Below the pieces are notes generated by a model. The model had not been told where the DNA came from, did not search any database, and saw nothing but the letters and a program-made list of their open reading frames with translations. A stretch of 64,000 nt of DNA from Ulota crispa. Taxonomy: Eukaryota > Streptophyta > Bryopsida > Orthotrichales > Orthotrichaceae. A program made the position numbers and the translations under genes. The stretch is taken from assembly GCA_963920765.1 (NCBI GenBank), contig OY987251.1, positions 9,861,219 to 9,925,218 of the forward strand, given 5' to 3'. This document shows positions 25,201-40,200 of the stretch, piece by piece; the stretch's first letter is position 1, and the number at the start of each line of letters is the position of its first letter.

Positions 25201-28200
25201 AAGCCCACTTTCTGTCAAACTTAAAAATTCACACTTAGCAACTGTATATATATTAGGGAATACTTCAATCTCATGGCCAGTGGCACGCGTAGACCCTCAT
25301 ACTCCATGTGTGTCCATTCAAAATCCGGAAAGTTTAAAGAAGTTGATAGAGGAACTTTTCTGAGCTGTAATCAATGCCTCTTATTGTTAGACCTAACAGT
25401 CAAAAACTGCACCGACTTCTTTCCATCAATACTTCGAATTCAAGCGTAGTGAGATCTATCATCCAACACCTTAATTTCTATTTGCAAAGCGGTGATGAAA
25501 TGTTAACCTAAAACAACTAAATATGCTACAGAATTTTAAACAAAAAAGTTTTGTTCAAGCTCCACATCTCCAATATTTATTGGCATCAAAGGACATATTC
25601 CATATAACTGATTCCGTCCGCTGTTAGCCGCCCTCATTACCCAGCCATGATCCGTATTGATTGGCCATTTGCCTTTTTTATAAACCTTCTAAGAAACAAT
25701 ATTATTCTCTGAACCATGGTTTACAAAAACTAAAACATATTCGTCTAACCCATCAATTTTCACCATAATTTTGGTAGTGGCCCTAGCCCAATATGATTGG
25801 TGAAATTTAGACTCAATATCATGAATTCCAGTGATGGAATGGTCATACCTGAAATAAAAAGTTTTAACTTCCACATTTGTTAGATCATCATCAATCGCCT
25901 CAATTTTCGATTCAATCTTCGCCATCTTCATGTTAACAACCTCTTTGTTTTGAACCACCAAATTTCCCATCATAGCAAACGCTTCACCAATCTCGATCTC
26001 TTCATTTTTGGTCATGTGAATGTCTGAAGCATTCACTTTCACAGTCTTCGTTGTCATCTACATTTTATTCTTGATGATGTCAATGATCAACTCATAAAAT
26101 CCTTTTTAGCTATGTCAAAAACTTCCCGTAAAGTAAATTTGATCTTGACATCCAAAATCCTTTCTTCCAATACTTCCTTCAAATCAATAGAAGTTTCAAT
26201 GTCTGATTGTAGCTTATAAGTAGAAATTTTCACCTTTGGCTTACTAGAATTGTTTCTATCAGAATTTCTTTTATTGGCACCAAATTGTCTCTACTCTTTC
26301 TTTGGAAGCAGTATATCACCAGAATATACAATACGTGAACCATGTATTTTTGAACGTGTGATAATTTTATGCCTCAATTCCTTTGCAATATCATTTCATG
26401 TTTAAGGTCTCTTCTTCAATGATAGCTCATCAATATTCTCAATATCTGTCCTCCTACGCTTTTCTTCAATTGAAGCCTCATTATGACCAATGTTCGCTTG
26501 ATATTTCTTCCAAAAAGCTTTGATGTTCTTTGTATTAACTAGATCCTTCCACCCAGTTAGACTCCTGATGGCTTGTACTCCTCGCTTTATTAATGTGCTA
26601 GCCTAAGTAGGTAAAGCACCAATCGAATGCTGCTCCACCTTGATATAATATGTTTTGGCTTTGCGCACATATATAGAACTAGAACGTCATATTTTTCCCT
26701 CCATAAGCTTCTTCATCCTTCCTTTGCCATAGTTAGTAGTTATTGGCAACTTTGTGGATGCATCACAAAGCTTATTGTCAATAAACTCAACAATCCTATC
26801 CTTTTAAACTTTGGTTAAACCCAAATAATCTCAAAGACGATGCCTACCATCTTGCTCACCATTGTTACACCACACACACCTCTATGAAAATGATATTCTT
26901 CCACCAAATGATTGTGAAGAGCCGGATGCCTTGGATTTTATTAATTTGATCATCTCCACCTTCAGCTCCTTGTAACTTTTGATGAATTCATCAATATTGT
27001 TTCTTTCACTGGCCTTGGTAGCCTTCAAAATGGATTCTAGAGTTGCAGAAGATGAAGAAGTAAAAGAAACCTTGGGAATTTTTAGAAATTGAACTTATTT
27101 GGTTTCTACTCTCGCTCCACTATCTCTTGACCTTGCACGTTGTTGCTTGGCCAACAAAGTCATCATTTTTTCCACCCTCCTCCAGTCATTGGTAAATCCT
27201 CCTTCTGTATTGCAATTTCCACATAGCAAAAGAAATTTATCTTCCAATGCAGCATCAGCTGCTTGAAGAAAGAGCTTTGCCTTCTTGATATGTAAAATAA
27301 ATCTCTCTGCTTTGGGTAATTGAACAAATTTCTTTTTGAAGTCTTTGAGCAATTCATAAGCATCCATGTTGTCTCCTGGCTGCTGCTCTATCCACTCAAA
27401 GAAAGCCCTCTTGGTCATCCTCTCCAAATTATCATCAAAATATTTGTCTCAATATCGCTCAGCAAAAACAGTCCAGGTATGAAACCCTCTGCGGATCTCT
27501 CGCATTTGATTACAAATATCAAGTTCGACTGCCATGTTGAAGGTCGTCATCATTCAATTTTCATTGATTTGATGTACCTCCATCTTACAAACATAAGACC
27601 GTAAGAACTTGGATATATTCTTGCTGTCAAACCTTCCGCTCCTTGCAACAACCGCTTTCAACGCTTTAGTGGTTATTTGTCTACCTTCATTTGCACGATG
27701 CTGTTCCATGAATAGAGCTAAAGCCCTTAGAAGATCCTCCATGGGTACTTAAGCTCCACTCTCACCTCTTACATTAGCGCCAGGAACTTCTCTAAACACC
27801 TCAAAAGTACCAGCACCGCTGGCACTTTCTTTATTGTCTCCTATATTATCAATTTTAACAATTGTCCAAAAGCTCTCTCAGTGGAAGCTCTAAATGTCGG
27901 GTAGAGAGGAGCGCGCTTTGAAAACACTCAGGGTGTATGGCTGCAATTGTTTAAAATAATCAAACGAGAGATAGTATACACACAATCACTATCAAAATAA
28001 CTCTCTAAGATGATCAAAAACATAAGAGAGCAAAACACATGAAAAATATAAATCCAGATATAGAAAAATATATTTTGGTTTCAACAAACAAAGTCTTCCA
28101 AGTAGGATTTCACATGTATACTCTGGAGAGAGAATATAAAAGTAAAAGATCATCTACTACCATTGATCTTTGAAATACTTTACCAAAATTAAAATCCAAA

Positions 28201-31200
28201 GTAAAAGCCCTTCTGAACCATTGGTTTACAAATCTCTCTTAGAATATACTCTAAAGAATTCTAGTTAATTAACACTTCTAAAAGGATGTTGCATCATTAA
28301 AACCTTATCCGAGAAAACCTTACTAATCAAGGACAAATCCGCGGATGAAAAAAAAAAGTGCAACACCTCACACATACTATAAACTAACAATTTTATTTGT
28401 TTTTACTATATGCCATGATTTACATCACAACAACGGGGAAACAAGCATTTTATGACTCTGGTTTATGACTATTGTGAGTCATTCATAATTCTAAATGACT
28501 CATGATAGTCATAAACCAAAGTCATAAAATGCCCATTTTTTTGTAGTGTTTGAAATTCAAAAAATGTAAAAAGAGAGGAAAAGATAAGAAAAAGTGAGAG
28601 TAAAAATTCATCTAACAAATCTTCAAAAGCCACAAAAGAGATAGTGCAAAGTGCACGCATGGCATACTTGTTAGAGTAGTCTCAATGGTTACCTTGTAGA
28701 TGCAAGAATAAAAGGGATTTAGCGTCATTTAATGCACTCTTGTAAGTGCTAAGTATGATTAAGAGTGAAGAGATCCAATGCAACTGAAAATGTGGTAATA
28801 TGGAAAGGAGTTGACACAAGAAGTGTCTAACATAGGAATTAGCACCTGCTAACACAATTTGTGATATTCATGAGCCCATTGCCTAGAATTAGGGAAGTGC
28901 AAGCTTTCTTACACAAGTTATGACAAGGAGGTGGGGTCACTTTTTAAAGTTTAGAAAACCTACATGCTACCATTTGACATGGAGTGGAGTCACTTCAAGA
29001 ATCTTTTCCTTTTTTTTCTTCAAATAGGCTTAATTGTCATCATGACCATGTTGACTACTCATTTTTGCTTCACTTAGCGTGCATAGTAACCAGTTGCAAT
29101 ATACTGCTTCAAAGCTCTCCTTTAGTGTGCACTCAAACTACATGAGTTGATTATTGTTTCCATTGGATCCTTTCTTGTCTCCTCCATTTTACTGATAGAG
29201 AGCCCACATGACATGGCCATTGAGACTGCTCTTACCATCAAATATCAAAAGCCGCTATTTATTAATTTTTGAACATGTCTTTCAATGTACATGTTTTGAC
29301 GAAGTAATTTTAAAAATCAATCTAAATGCATACAAAAAAGTACATTAGTGTACAATAAACCTGAACAAAAAGTACATCATTGTACAATCCACTTTTTAAC
29401 TGTGAATTTAAACAATAAGATTTTTTTTTTAAACATCAAAACTAGGGTGCATCTAATATCCATTATTTAACATTGGAAGCATCCAAGTAAAGTGGTTTTA
29501 ATGGAAATACTATTTTTTTCCATAAGTAATCTTACATACATATTAAGAATTTGATCAATTGATTAGATGTAACAATAAGTCATACTTGTAGATGACATTA
29601 AAGCAATTCATGTCCTTTATTGCTTACTATGAAAATGATTTTTAGCAATATAGTTTTATCAAATACAACTTCATGTTGTGATAAAAACAAAAGAAATCAA
29701 ACAAAATTTCATTTTAGTTTAAATGAACTATTTTGTATACAGGAAATCTTTCTATAATCATTGATTTCAGGAGAGCTTTTTATGTGCATTGTTGAAGAGT
29801 GTCGTTTGATAATTTCTCAAGTTTTTAGTTTGCTTAAATATCTATGTTCCAAGAAAAAAAAGGAATCACTTTTTTACAAACTTTTTTAATCATTGATTAA
29901 TTAAAAAAATACATATGTTCTCATCACGTTTTGTTGACTTAAAACCCGTTTGAGATATAGTTTGAAAGTGTTTGTTTACAAGTATCAAACATGGACTATT
30001 ATTATTCATGCCACTAGCTTACAATGTAGGACATGAAAACGTAATATTCAATTATTTTCTTTACAATAAAATTAAATATCTTATGTTTAGAAATAATGTT
30101 CTTGTTTAAAACATGAGAGATATAAAGCATGAGAGCTTATAGGCAACAACACTTTAGACTACAAACAAATTAGGTAGATCAATAGCACATGTATTATCTA
30201 AATTTAAAACGAAAGTTTGATCAAAATTCATGTTTTTTTAAAACTACTTTGTATTTTAGTAAATTAAAATATATATTTAAAACAAATATGTCAACTTTGA
30301 AATTAAATTTGATGCCTACTAACATGCAATTTCATCATTTTCAATGTTAATCTAAACCGTAAACTTCAAATTATGTAGATATGAAAATCAAATCAAGATG
30401 TTTGAAACATATGGAGACATTGAAAAAGCAGCCATACTAGGAACCCAAATGCGGGTAAACTAGAATCACAAAAAAACAACTTTCTCTACACACCTGTACT
30501 AATATTTTATAATCATATTTGAGTGGCTTTATACTAGTAAATTGTGAAATTCTAGTTTTAAATGCTATATAATGCAAAGTTAAACACTAAGGATGAAACC
30601 AAAGCAAGAAATTATTTAAACACATATATGTACATTAAAGTAAGAACAATGAATTGCTTATAAGTTTAATTCCATTTTTACATATGTGATTTTAACTACA
30701 GGAAATGCACGCTGGATTAGAAGGTGCAAATGATGTGGCTGATACCATTAATGCGGAGGAATTAATGTTTGGCATGCCTTTAACAAAATTCCCCCAAATC
30801 CAAGTCTTAACTCAACAAATTGTCCCGTATTACCAACTATGGACAATTGCTGATGCCTTTAAAATAAACGAAGAACATTGGATGTCAGCTAAATTAAACA
30901 CCCTTGATTCAGAGAAGATTGAAACTGAGGTTTTATATTCCATGTCTTTACTTCCTTCCAAAAATTCAAAAATTACATAAGCCTCTTCAAATTTACATAA
31001 TAGTTTATCATACCAAAATTCTGCTTGAATTCTTGAATCATTCATTTTCAAAACATGAAAGTCTTAAGTTTTTTTCTATTTTGAACAAGTATAAATATAA
31101 GTAAAAAAATTGCAAAGAAAGATTGTTCAAAATAGCAATTATGCCCTATCTAACTAAACTTAAACAATCCAAAGTCTAGAAAGAATGCTCTTGTTTCTGT

Positions 31201-34200
31201 TCTTTTTTTGGAGACATATGCAGAACACTGGGAGGTCTCCCATGTTTTGCTTACATTTTAGGAGAAATTTTGATCTTTTGCCTAAACTTTGAAAGATCAC
31301 TCAAAAAGTTACGTTGTCCAAAATTACATGAAAAATTTAAAAGTTCAAAAGTACACGAGCAGTCCAAATATAAGTAAACATGACAATATGATGATTATTT
31401 TTAAATTTTTATTAATCAAATAAAGATAAGCAATAAATTTTTACAAGTGTAATTATATTAATTATACAAAATGCTTAATTTGTATGTTTTTTTTCTACTA
31501 TAGGTTATGAATTGGTTTCGAGTTATATTTAAATTAGTCCGTTCTTTTGAGGACAAAGCACCAGAACCATGTAAAGTGGCTACGCAATTGAGGGGAAACA
31601 TTGACCGATTTAAAGAAATATTACCATTATTTCGATGTTTGTGCAATCCCGGTTTATGCCTTTAACACTATGATATAAAACAAACCGCAATAAATACGTA
31701 TAATTGAACCCAAGTAATGAATAATACAAAAAATTGATATTATACTTCTAACAAATAGGACCTAATTGTTTTACAATTTGGGAATGTATTTTTAAACAAA
31801 TTAAATGCACAGGACTTAGACCAAGACATTTTGTTAAAATATCTGAAGTAGTTGGTTTCGAAGTGAGAAATGATGATGCCACACATTTTCGTCAACTATT
31901 GAGACTCAATGTAAATTTTTAAATCAATATTGATTATTTCACATAAGCACATTTTAAATGATATTTAAGTTCATGCGTTTATACAAACGAACAAACTTAA
32001 AGCACTTTTGTGTTAAGATAAATAAAACATTGATTTGCTAGTATTAGAAGAAATCAAGTTTACAAATTTATAATAAGTTTGGGTTACTAAAAGAAAAGTC
32101 TATAAAGTATTAGCAATTTGAACTACTTTGAATATATGATTTCATGATTTAAAACAAATTGTATACAGGTTCATGAACATATCATAAAATTAGAAGAAAT
32201 TAGTGAATTTGGAAGTAAAGAATATTCATTGGAACGAGCGCTTGCATCAATGGAACATGATTGGCAACCTTTAATATTTGAGGTATGAAAAAACGCTTTA
32301 AATATGTAATTACAGTCCAATATAAAGTAAATGTCTTTCTTAAGAAGTTTGTTTAGTAAGCATGTCATTTTAATTGCCAAATTGAAATCTCAGCTTCGCG
32401 TATCCATGAAAAAGATCAAACTTGATGAATGAACACCCAAAGTTTTAAAGAAACAGTATTATTAAGGTAAATTTTAACTAATTTTAACAGTATTAATAGA
32501 ACATGAATTTAAACTTGTTTTTCTTCATGTAGTTTTCAGCCTATAAAAACACCGGATGTAACATCCTCAAAGGTGGGCCTATTGAAGAAGCACAATTATT
32601 GTTAGACGAACATATCGTAAAAACCCAAAATATGTTAGCATCTCCATTTGCAGCCCCATTTGAAGAACATTTAACACGATGGTTGAATGCAGTAAGTTGA
32701 GACAATCAAATAACAAATTAAGTGTGAATTATTTTTTTTGTTTTAAGGTATCAAATTTTAACAAAATAAAAAAAATCATGATCAATCATAATAATAAAAT
32801 CACATGGCTCTATGTAATATCACATCTCCAATCTCTATGATAGTCAATCACACTAATAAAATCATATGGTCCTTTGTAATATCACGTCTCCAATCTTTGT
32901 GATACTATCACATAAATACAATTTGAAGACTTATTGAAATTTTATTTTGAGTATTGGAATTCATTTGTCATAAGAAAGACAAAAAAAATTAAAACTTAAA
33001 ATTAAATAGATTTGTCACATAACTTAATGAACATTTAGTTAAAATTCCATAAGCACTATTAGATTTTTTTTTAATGTTCTTTTGGTTTTGTTGTTTTGTA
33101 TAAGTAGAACCATATCTAATCAATTTTAAATTTGAGCTGAATTTATGTATATTTTTTTCATGACGATTAAAATACAATGGGGTTTTTGACTGGTATAGTT
33201 GATATTATTACAAAAGCTTTTATGGGAGTGGCTACGAGCACAAGCATCTTGGATGTATTTAGAACCTATCTTTGGATCTCCTGATATTATAGAACAAATG
33301 CCTCGAGAAGGATCATTGTTTCATACAACAAACATAGTATTTCGAAAAATCATGGATGACGCGTCGGGTTTTGCAAGAATGATGGATGTTAGTTTTTTGA
33401 CATGTAGTTAAATTATTCATGATTATGTACTGACAGCTATAACATACGTTGTATTTAATCATATTACTAAAATCAGAGCGACCTTTGTAAGATCACATCC
33501 CGACCTCTGTAATATCACTAGTTTGGTCTTTGTGATATTATCACATAGCTATAATTTGAAGAATTATTGAAATTTTTTCTTTATGTTCTATTTAACATAT
33601 GAAAATCTTGATAAAATTCTAATGATGAATGCATAGTATAGCAAGCGCCAATCGCTAATATAATAACAAAACCATAAACATAATATGTTAAGCATTATAA
33701 ATTTTATGTACTTATATTTTGATTGTTTCAAATGGATTCTTCTTTGCTTAAGACATTACAAGAAATACATGCATAGATAACTAGTTCATAACAATTGCAA
33801 ATGTTCACAATGATTGTTATATGATTCAATTATAATTATTGTGAACATTTAAAATTCATTGTGAAATAGTCATTTAAGACACAAATTTTTGGTGGTGTGA
33901 CCTTTAAAATTATTCATTGATTTTGATTTTTTTTTCAAATTTAGGCAACGGCATTTCCCAACCTTCTTGATAAGTTACTATCAAGCAATGAAAATCTTGA
34001 TGTTGTACAAAAAGGGCTTAACCACTACCTCGAAACAAAGCGTTTGGCTTTTCCAAGATTTTTCTTCTTGTCTAACGATGAACTATTGGAAATCTTATCT
34101 GAGACAAAAGATCCCCTTCGAGTACAACCATTCTTGAAGAAATGTTTTGAAGGAATCAATTCATTAACATTTCAAGACAATTTGGATATTACTCACATGC

Positions 34201-37200
34201 GTAGTGTTGAAAATGAAATCATTGAATTTACAAGAATAACCAACCCCAAATTTGCTAAAGGCAACGTTGAGCGGTGGCTAATTGAAGTTGAACACATGAT
34301 GCGAGAAACATTGAGGGTAAATTTTTTTTCACTTCTAATGTGTAATAATTGTAAAAAGCAAAAGTAATTGTTACCTCATATTCCAAAAAACAAAATATTC
34401 ACTAATTTGGGAAAAAAAAGATGCAAGTTTGGGACTTTTGAGGTTTTGGGGTATTACGTTCTTGAGAAAATATTTAATGAACATTCTTTCAAATACATAA
34501 AACCCAAAAGTCCCCGTAACTCGTTTTTTCCCCAATCTAATGAATATCGTGTTAACATTTCTGATGTAAAAACGCAATATTTTTAATGTTTAGAAATAAT
34601 TTTATGTTGTGTATGTGGTGCCATAAATCAAGGTCATAGAAACGCCATATGTATTAGACGATTAAAAACTTTTCCTATTATTTTTTTTCAAGTTAGGTGG
34701 TGGTACAAAAAGCAGTTGCAGATTATGTTGTAAAAGAACGTGGGGCATGGATTTTAGTTTGGCCGGGTATGATTGTTTTATGCGGTTCACAAATGTACTG
34801 GACAAGTGAACTTGAAGAAGCGGTAGATGAAGAGGGTTTAAAAGGACTTGCAAAATATGAAGCAAAATGCACCTCACAATTACAAGAACTTGTTAAACTT
34901 GTAGGAATCATTTTTTACATTTTGATTGTAAAATGTCAGTTCAAAAATATAACCAGAAAATTTTGAGATAGATTTTGTGAATGGAAAAAATAAAATGAAC
35001 ATATTAATGGTATTACTCAAGAAAATGTCAAAAAAAATGTAACCTTTGTGAAAAATACGATTGTACCACATAATAGTGAAAATATGATACACATGATATA
35101 ATACCAAACAAGGTGTCCAAGTTAATATACTTTATAAACGTGTTCCTACATGCAAATTCAATTAGGTTAGAGGCGATTTAACCAATATGGAAAGGTTGAC
35201 AATTGGAGCTCTTGTAACAATTGATGTTCATGCAAGGGATGTAGTGACATTATTGGTGGAATTGGGAATTGATAGTAAAATGGATTTTGATTGGTTGAGT
35301 CAACTAAGATACGCATTGGAAGATGGAAATGTAAGCACATAACTTTTCTACAAATTTAAAACACAAATTTTATGCATAATGAAATGGGTTTTTTAATAAC
35401 ACCCGATTCATCATAAAACCAAAAGGACTATCATCTTTATTGTATTAATGTGCACATATTAATCAACCAATTGTTAGTATGCTAAGAACGAAGTACTAGG
35501 AATGTTTGAAGTATAAAAAGTTGCTAATAAATTGTTAAGATAAATTGAAGAAAAAGACTGGAAAATCAAGCACGCATTTATGTGAAATCACTCACATAAT
35601 TTAGACCACATTTGAATTGAAAACATTCCTCTCCTGAAATAAACCAAAAAATTTGTAACTTTCAATATAAATTATGAACTCCTTTGAATGAACTCACATT
35701 TTCTTCAAACTCAACATTTAGACTAATTTCAGACGACGCTACTTTGTGAGCACAAAACCCTAAGCCCATGAGTGGTGAGCCAAGATTTTGTGAGTAGGAA
35801 TCAATTTTGTAATCAAAACCAATAGAAATTTTTAATAAATAACAAGTTTTTCAGATATAAACATTTGTATTGCACAATTACAAGGTCCTATGTACACATT
35901 TATAAGTGAAATTTAATATTTTAACAAAAAATCTAGGCTCACGGCTCATGGCTCATGGCTCATGGCTCATGAATCTTTGCACTGCTCAGGATTTAACAGT
36001 CTTGGACAAACTTTAATTGAACCTATGTGTATGTTTCCACAATAGCTTAACAAACATGATCATCAAGCAATTACTACAAGGAAAACTGTCCAAAACAACA
36101 AAAATATGTTCAAGTCAACATGGCTGAATGTACACAAATTGTCCAATTTGACAGTCTTTTTATCATTTTGGACACATTTGGTCAATTTGGACGTGTCAAT
36201 TAGGACACAATTTCTCTCAACATCTTGAGATATTTCACTTGACTTTGATACTCACTAATCAACGTATCAAAGTTACTTGTTATGTTTTTTTTTGTTAAAT
36301 TCTTACATGTTTAAATGTGATGAAATTCAAAAAAAAACTAATTTTGATATTTTTTGATAAACACGTTACACAAAGTGTATCCAAGACTCAAGAGTTTTGT
36401 GAGAACAATTTTAAAAAACTTATTCCTATTATTCAACTCATATTCTTTCGACCCTTGAACATCAAAGAGAACTTTTTTTGTCCCTTGCATAATAAAAAAA
36501 GTACGTTGTAGGGTGGGAAAAAGCCATGTTTCATCTGATTTTTTTTAAAAGTGATCATAGATACATAGATACATGGTTTGAATTACCTTTTTAGGCATGG
36601 TGGGGTTGTGACCTCGGACCAGCGAGTGGCAATTTTGTCAATATATACATGGTTCATTGAAAAAAAAAAAAAAAAAAAAAAAAAACCTAACCAAAATACT
36701 AAATATACTCATATTTTTGGGTAGCCCAAATTGCAAAACAATTCACAGACATACTGTTTGGTTCCATACTGTCTTTCTTGTAATTTTCATATGGGCAGCA
36801 TGCACGATTGATATTTGTAAATTTTAGAAATAATATTATAATGGGTTGACATTTGCCACACCATTGTAGAACATTATAGAACCAATGTAAACCAATGTAA
36901 AGGGGCAGTCACAAATAAACACTTAAGCTTAGTTAATCGATTATGGATGATTTTGTAGTGTCTTGTGCAGTCACAAAAAAACACTTAATTAATTGATTGA
37001 TTATGTATGGATTTTGTAGTGTCTTGTAAAAATGGTGAATGCGTGTCGAAATTACGGATACGAGTATTTGGGGAATAGTAGTCGACTGGTCATCACCCCA
37101 TTGACCGACAGGTGTTACCGGACTCTAATGGGAGCCTTGCATTTGAACTTGGGAGGGGCTCCAGAAGGGCCTGCTGGTACAGGAAAGACTGAAACTACCA

Positions 37201-40200
37201 AAGATCTTGCAAAGGTTTGAATCATTTGAAATAAATATTATAAACACACACTAAATAAAATAATTCTAAGGTAGTAAGGCACATTTGCGCTAGAGGCAAG
37301 AAGCCATGGAGAGAAAAAATTCAACTAATGAAAATTACAATAAATAGTGCGTTTAGGCTGTTTTAACAATTAGGTTGTCTTATCTTGGATAGTTATTTTA
37401 TGAGTCATTGCTTAGCCACTTGGAGGCATATGCAACTCTTTGGATGTTAGGATTTCACATGCTTTACAATCTAAACGTGCTAATTTATTTTAGCACAACA
37501 TCATTGTTGTTGCCAAGACCTTATTAGTGTTAAAAAAGTTGTAATAATTAATAATGAAAATTATTATATTATCATCAAGTATTTTTTTGAGTAAAATGTT
37601 AAGACATTAGTGTGGGGTAACCTAAGAAAGGCAAAAAGACCAAGCAATGTCACATTGTATAAGAAAATTTCCTTCAAAGAACAAGAAAAAGAAAATAAAT
37701 TAGGTGGGCAACACATTTGTTCTTTGTGGCAATGAAATGCGTAATTTTTAAGTCCCCTTGGATTTTGTCAAGTCCAACAAAAGTTTGACTACAATTTTTG
37801 GTAGACCAACTGGCTAAAAGACTACAAATCAACTCATTTTTAAAAACAGTTAAATTATTAAAATAAATAAATGAATAATTGAATTTTGTGGTCTCTTCCC
37901 ACTTTAGAATACAACCAAATGTTGTTGCCTCCAAAGGCTAGCCCTCCAAGGATAAACCATGGCCCACAAGAGATTTTTCCTCACAATTTCTTGCAACTAG
38001 TATAAAGGGGGCCTAAGGTCTAAGACTTATTTTACATCTTCATCACTTGGCGTAAAAAATGCATAGGTGTTGCATGCCTATGTATATGATATTTATAAGT
38101 GTTTGTAATATGAAAGATTTAATGATTTCTTATTAGATTTAAAATATACATAATATTATTTAAATGGTTTATAAATGTTTTTGTGGAAAAATCAAATAGG
38201 CTTTGGCAATGCAATGTGTTGTATTTAATTGCTCGGATGGTTTGGACTACTTGGCAATGGGGAAATTCTTCAAAGGCTTGGCTGCATCCGGTGCATGGGC
38301 TTGTTTTGATGAATTCAATAGAATTGATGTGGAAGTTTTGTCCGTGATTGCCCAACAAATCTTGACAATTCAAAGAGCCATTATGGATAATGTTTCACAC
38401 TTTATGTTTGAAGGAACTTACTTGCCCCTCATTCCTACGTGTACAAGTTTTATCACCATGAATCCTGGTTATGCAGGTCGAGCTGAGCTTCCTGATAATT
38501 TAAAAGCTCTATTTCGTACAGTGGCCATGATGGTTCCTAATTATGCCATGATTGGGTAAAACAACATCTGACCTAATTTTTTTTAAGCAATGCCAAAAGA
38601 AATATTTAAGGGAATTGATATATGCACACCGGGGTTGGATATATGCACACATGGTAAATTTTAGATATTTATTATTAACAAATTAAATTTGGAAATATTA
38701 AATTCAAATTTGGATTTAGAAATTTGGATTTTATTTAGAATTACAAAGAATGTTACAATTGAACAATGTCTAGTGGAAAAGCTTAGTATTTTTTACTAAC
38801 AAGTGTAAAAGTAATAATATGCTCTCCAGCTAAGCTTTTTCACTAGGAGTTGTTCAATTGTAACCTCCTTTGCGGTTTTAAATTAAATCAAGGCATATAT
38901 CAATTCCCATATTTAGATAACTTAAAATTTAAGAAAATGCTAGATCCATCATCACACCAATGTCCAAGGAGCATTTAGTGTATTGTCATCCAGTTCAAAT
39001 TGCCAAAAGCTAGTTGGGCTTGAGATTGCCGGCTAAAAATCAATCAAATTTTACAATTTTTTTTACTGAACATAGTAATTTAGTAATTTATAGTGAAGAT
39101 ATAGAATATATTTTGGGAATTGCTAAAGCCACACCCAAAATTGCTAATGCCACACCCCACAGTGTGCTTTGAGCATGAACTATGAGAATTTAATTTTGAT
39201 TTTTCAAATTTGGATCAAAAGATTTGTTTTATCTTTATCATTCTAACACTGTATTCAAAAAAAATGGAGGCGCTTGAATTTGAAACTAAAAACATAGGAC
39301 TTTTGAAATATTTAAAGTAAAAATATATTAAAAAAATAGCAATGGTGCAATAAAATTTTAGCAAAAAGTTATGTTTATTTTTCTTTCTCTAAAGAGGATG
39401 GTAATACCTTGATTGAATGAATGATGGACCACTATGAATTTTAAAAATAGCATTGAACTTGCAAAATACATGATTTATAGGGATGTGGCGTTAGCAATTT
39501 TGGGTGTGGCTTTAGCAATTCCCTATATTTTTAGCAATCTAGTGAAAAATCAGGTGAACATGAGAAATGACAGATTTTAGGTGGTACTTGAAGCCCAAAT
39601 TTCTCCCCAAAGGCTACATCATACATTTTTGCTAAATTCACCACATTGCACCATATTTAGAAATTCAAAAAAAGGGCAAATTTCATATTTATTAAAAGAC
39701 CAATTTATAATGATGTCCAACAAGGCTATTCCAAAATTATTTATACTCAAAGTTATAGAAGTTAATGTCAACTAAAAAAACTTCTTCACTCTTTCATTTC
39801 TTTCTTCTTTATTCTCTATGTGAGTTTTTTTAATTTTTTTTACTTGGCTTAACTTCCATATAATCATGGAATAAATATGTCATCCATCATCATTAATTGA
39901 TCATATGATAAATATGGAATTTGTTCTTCCTTCCTTTAAAGAACTTCTAAACATGGTGCAATGTAGTGAATTTAGCAAAAAGATGTGGATGTAACAAAAA
40001 AGGTGTTGTGGATTAGCAATTCTCTAAACTTAAAGTTGTAATAGAACAATTCACATCCAAAAGCTCAAAAATATTCAAACAAAAAAACTCATATAAAATT
40101 TTGATACAAAAACAATGTTTTAAAATCTATACAAACATCAATTGTAGCCAAGTAAGATAGGTATACCTATTCCTGACTACTTTCCCAATGCAGGCACTAT

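Larger units (their letters stand above)
21165..28432 (-). mobile_element. Ty3/gypsy LTR retrotransposon, decayed, antisense within dynein intron 11
   Basis: Two direct LTRs of about 540 bp enclose a 6.2-kb interior whose minus strand reads gag-like, protease, reverse transcriptase, RNase H and integrase in the Ty3/gypsy order. Multiple stops and frameshifts break every domain, so it cannot make its own proteins. A purine-rich tract sits next to the LTR at 21165-21704, as expected for the 3' end of a minus-strand element. I found no convincing primer-binding site and no matching 5-bp target duplication (TATAG before, ACGGG after). Confidence 0.9.

Noticed and set aside
27880..27894. Primer-binding site inside the 5' LTR of the Ty3/gypsy element
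   Set aside because: The sequence next to the LTR does not match the complement of any tRNA 3' end that I recognise.
29771..29850. Possible exon after ttgatttcag in intron 11
   Set aside because: In the required phase it meets a stop within nine codons; the exon at 30379 fits instead.
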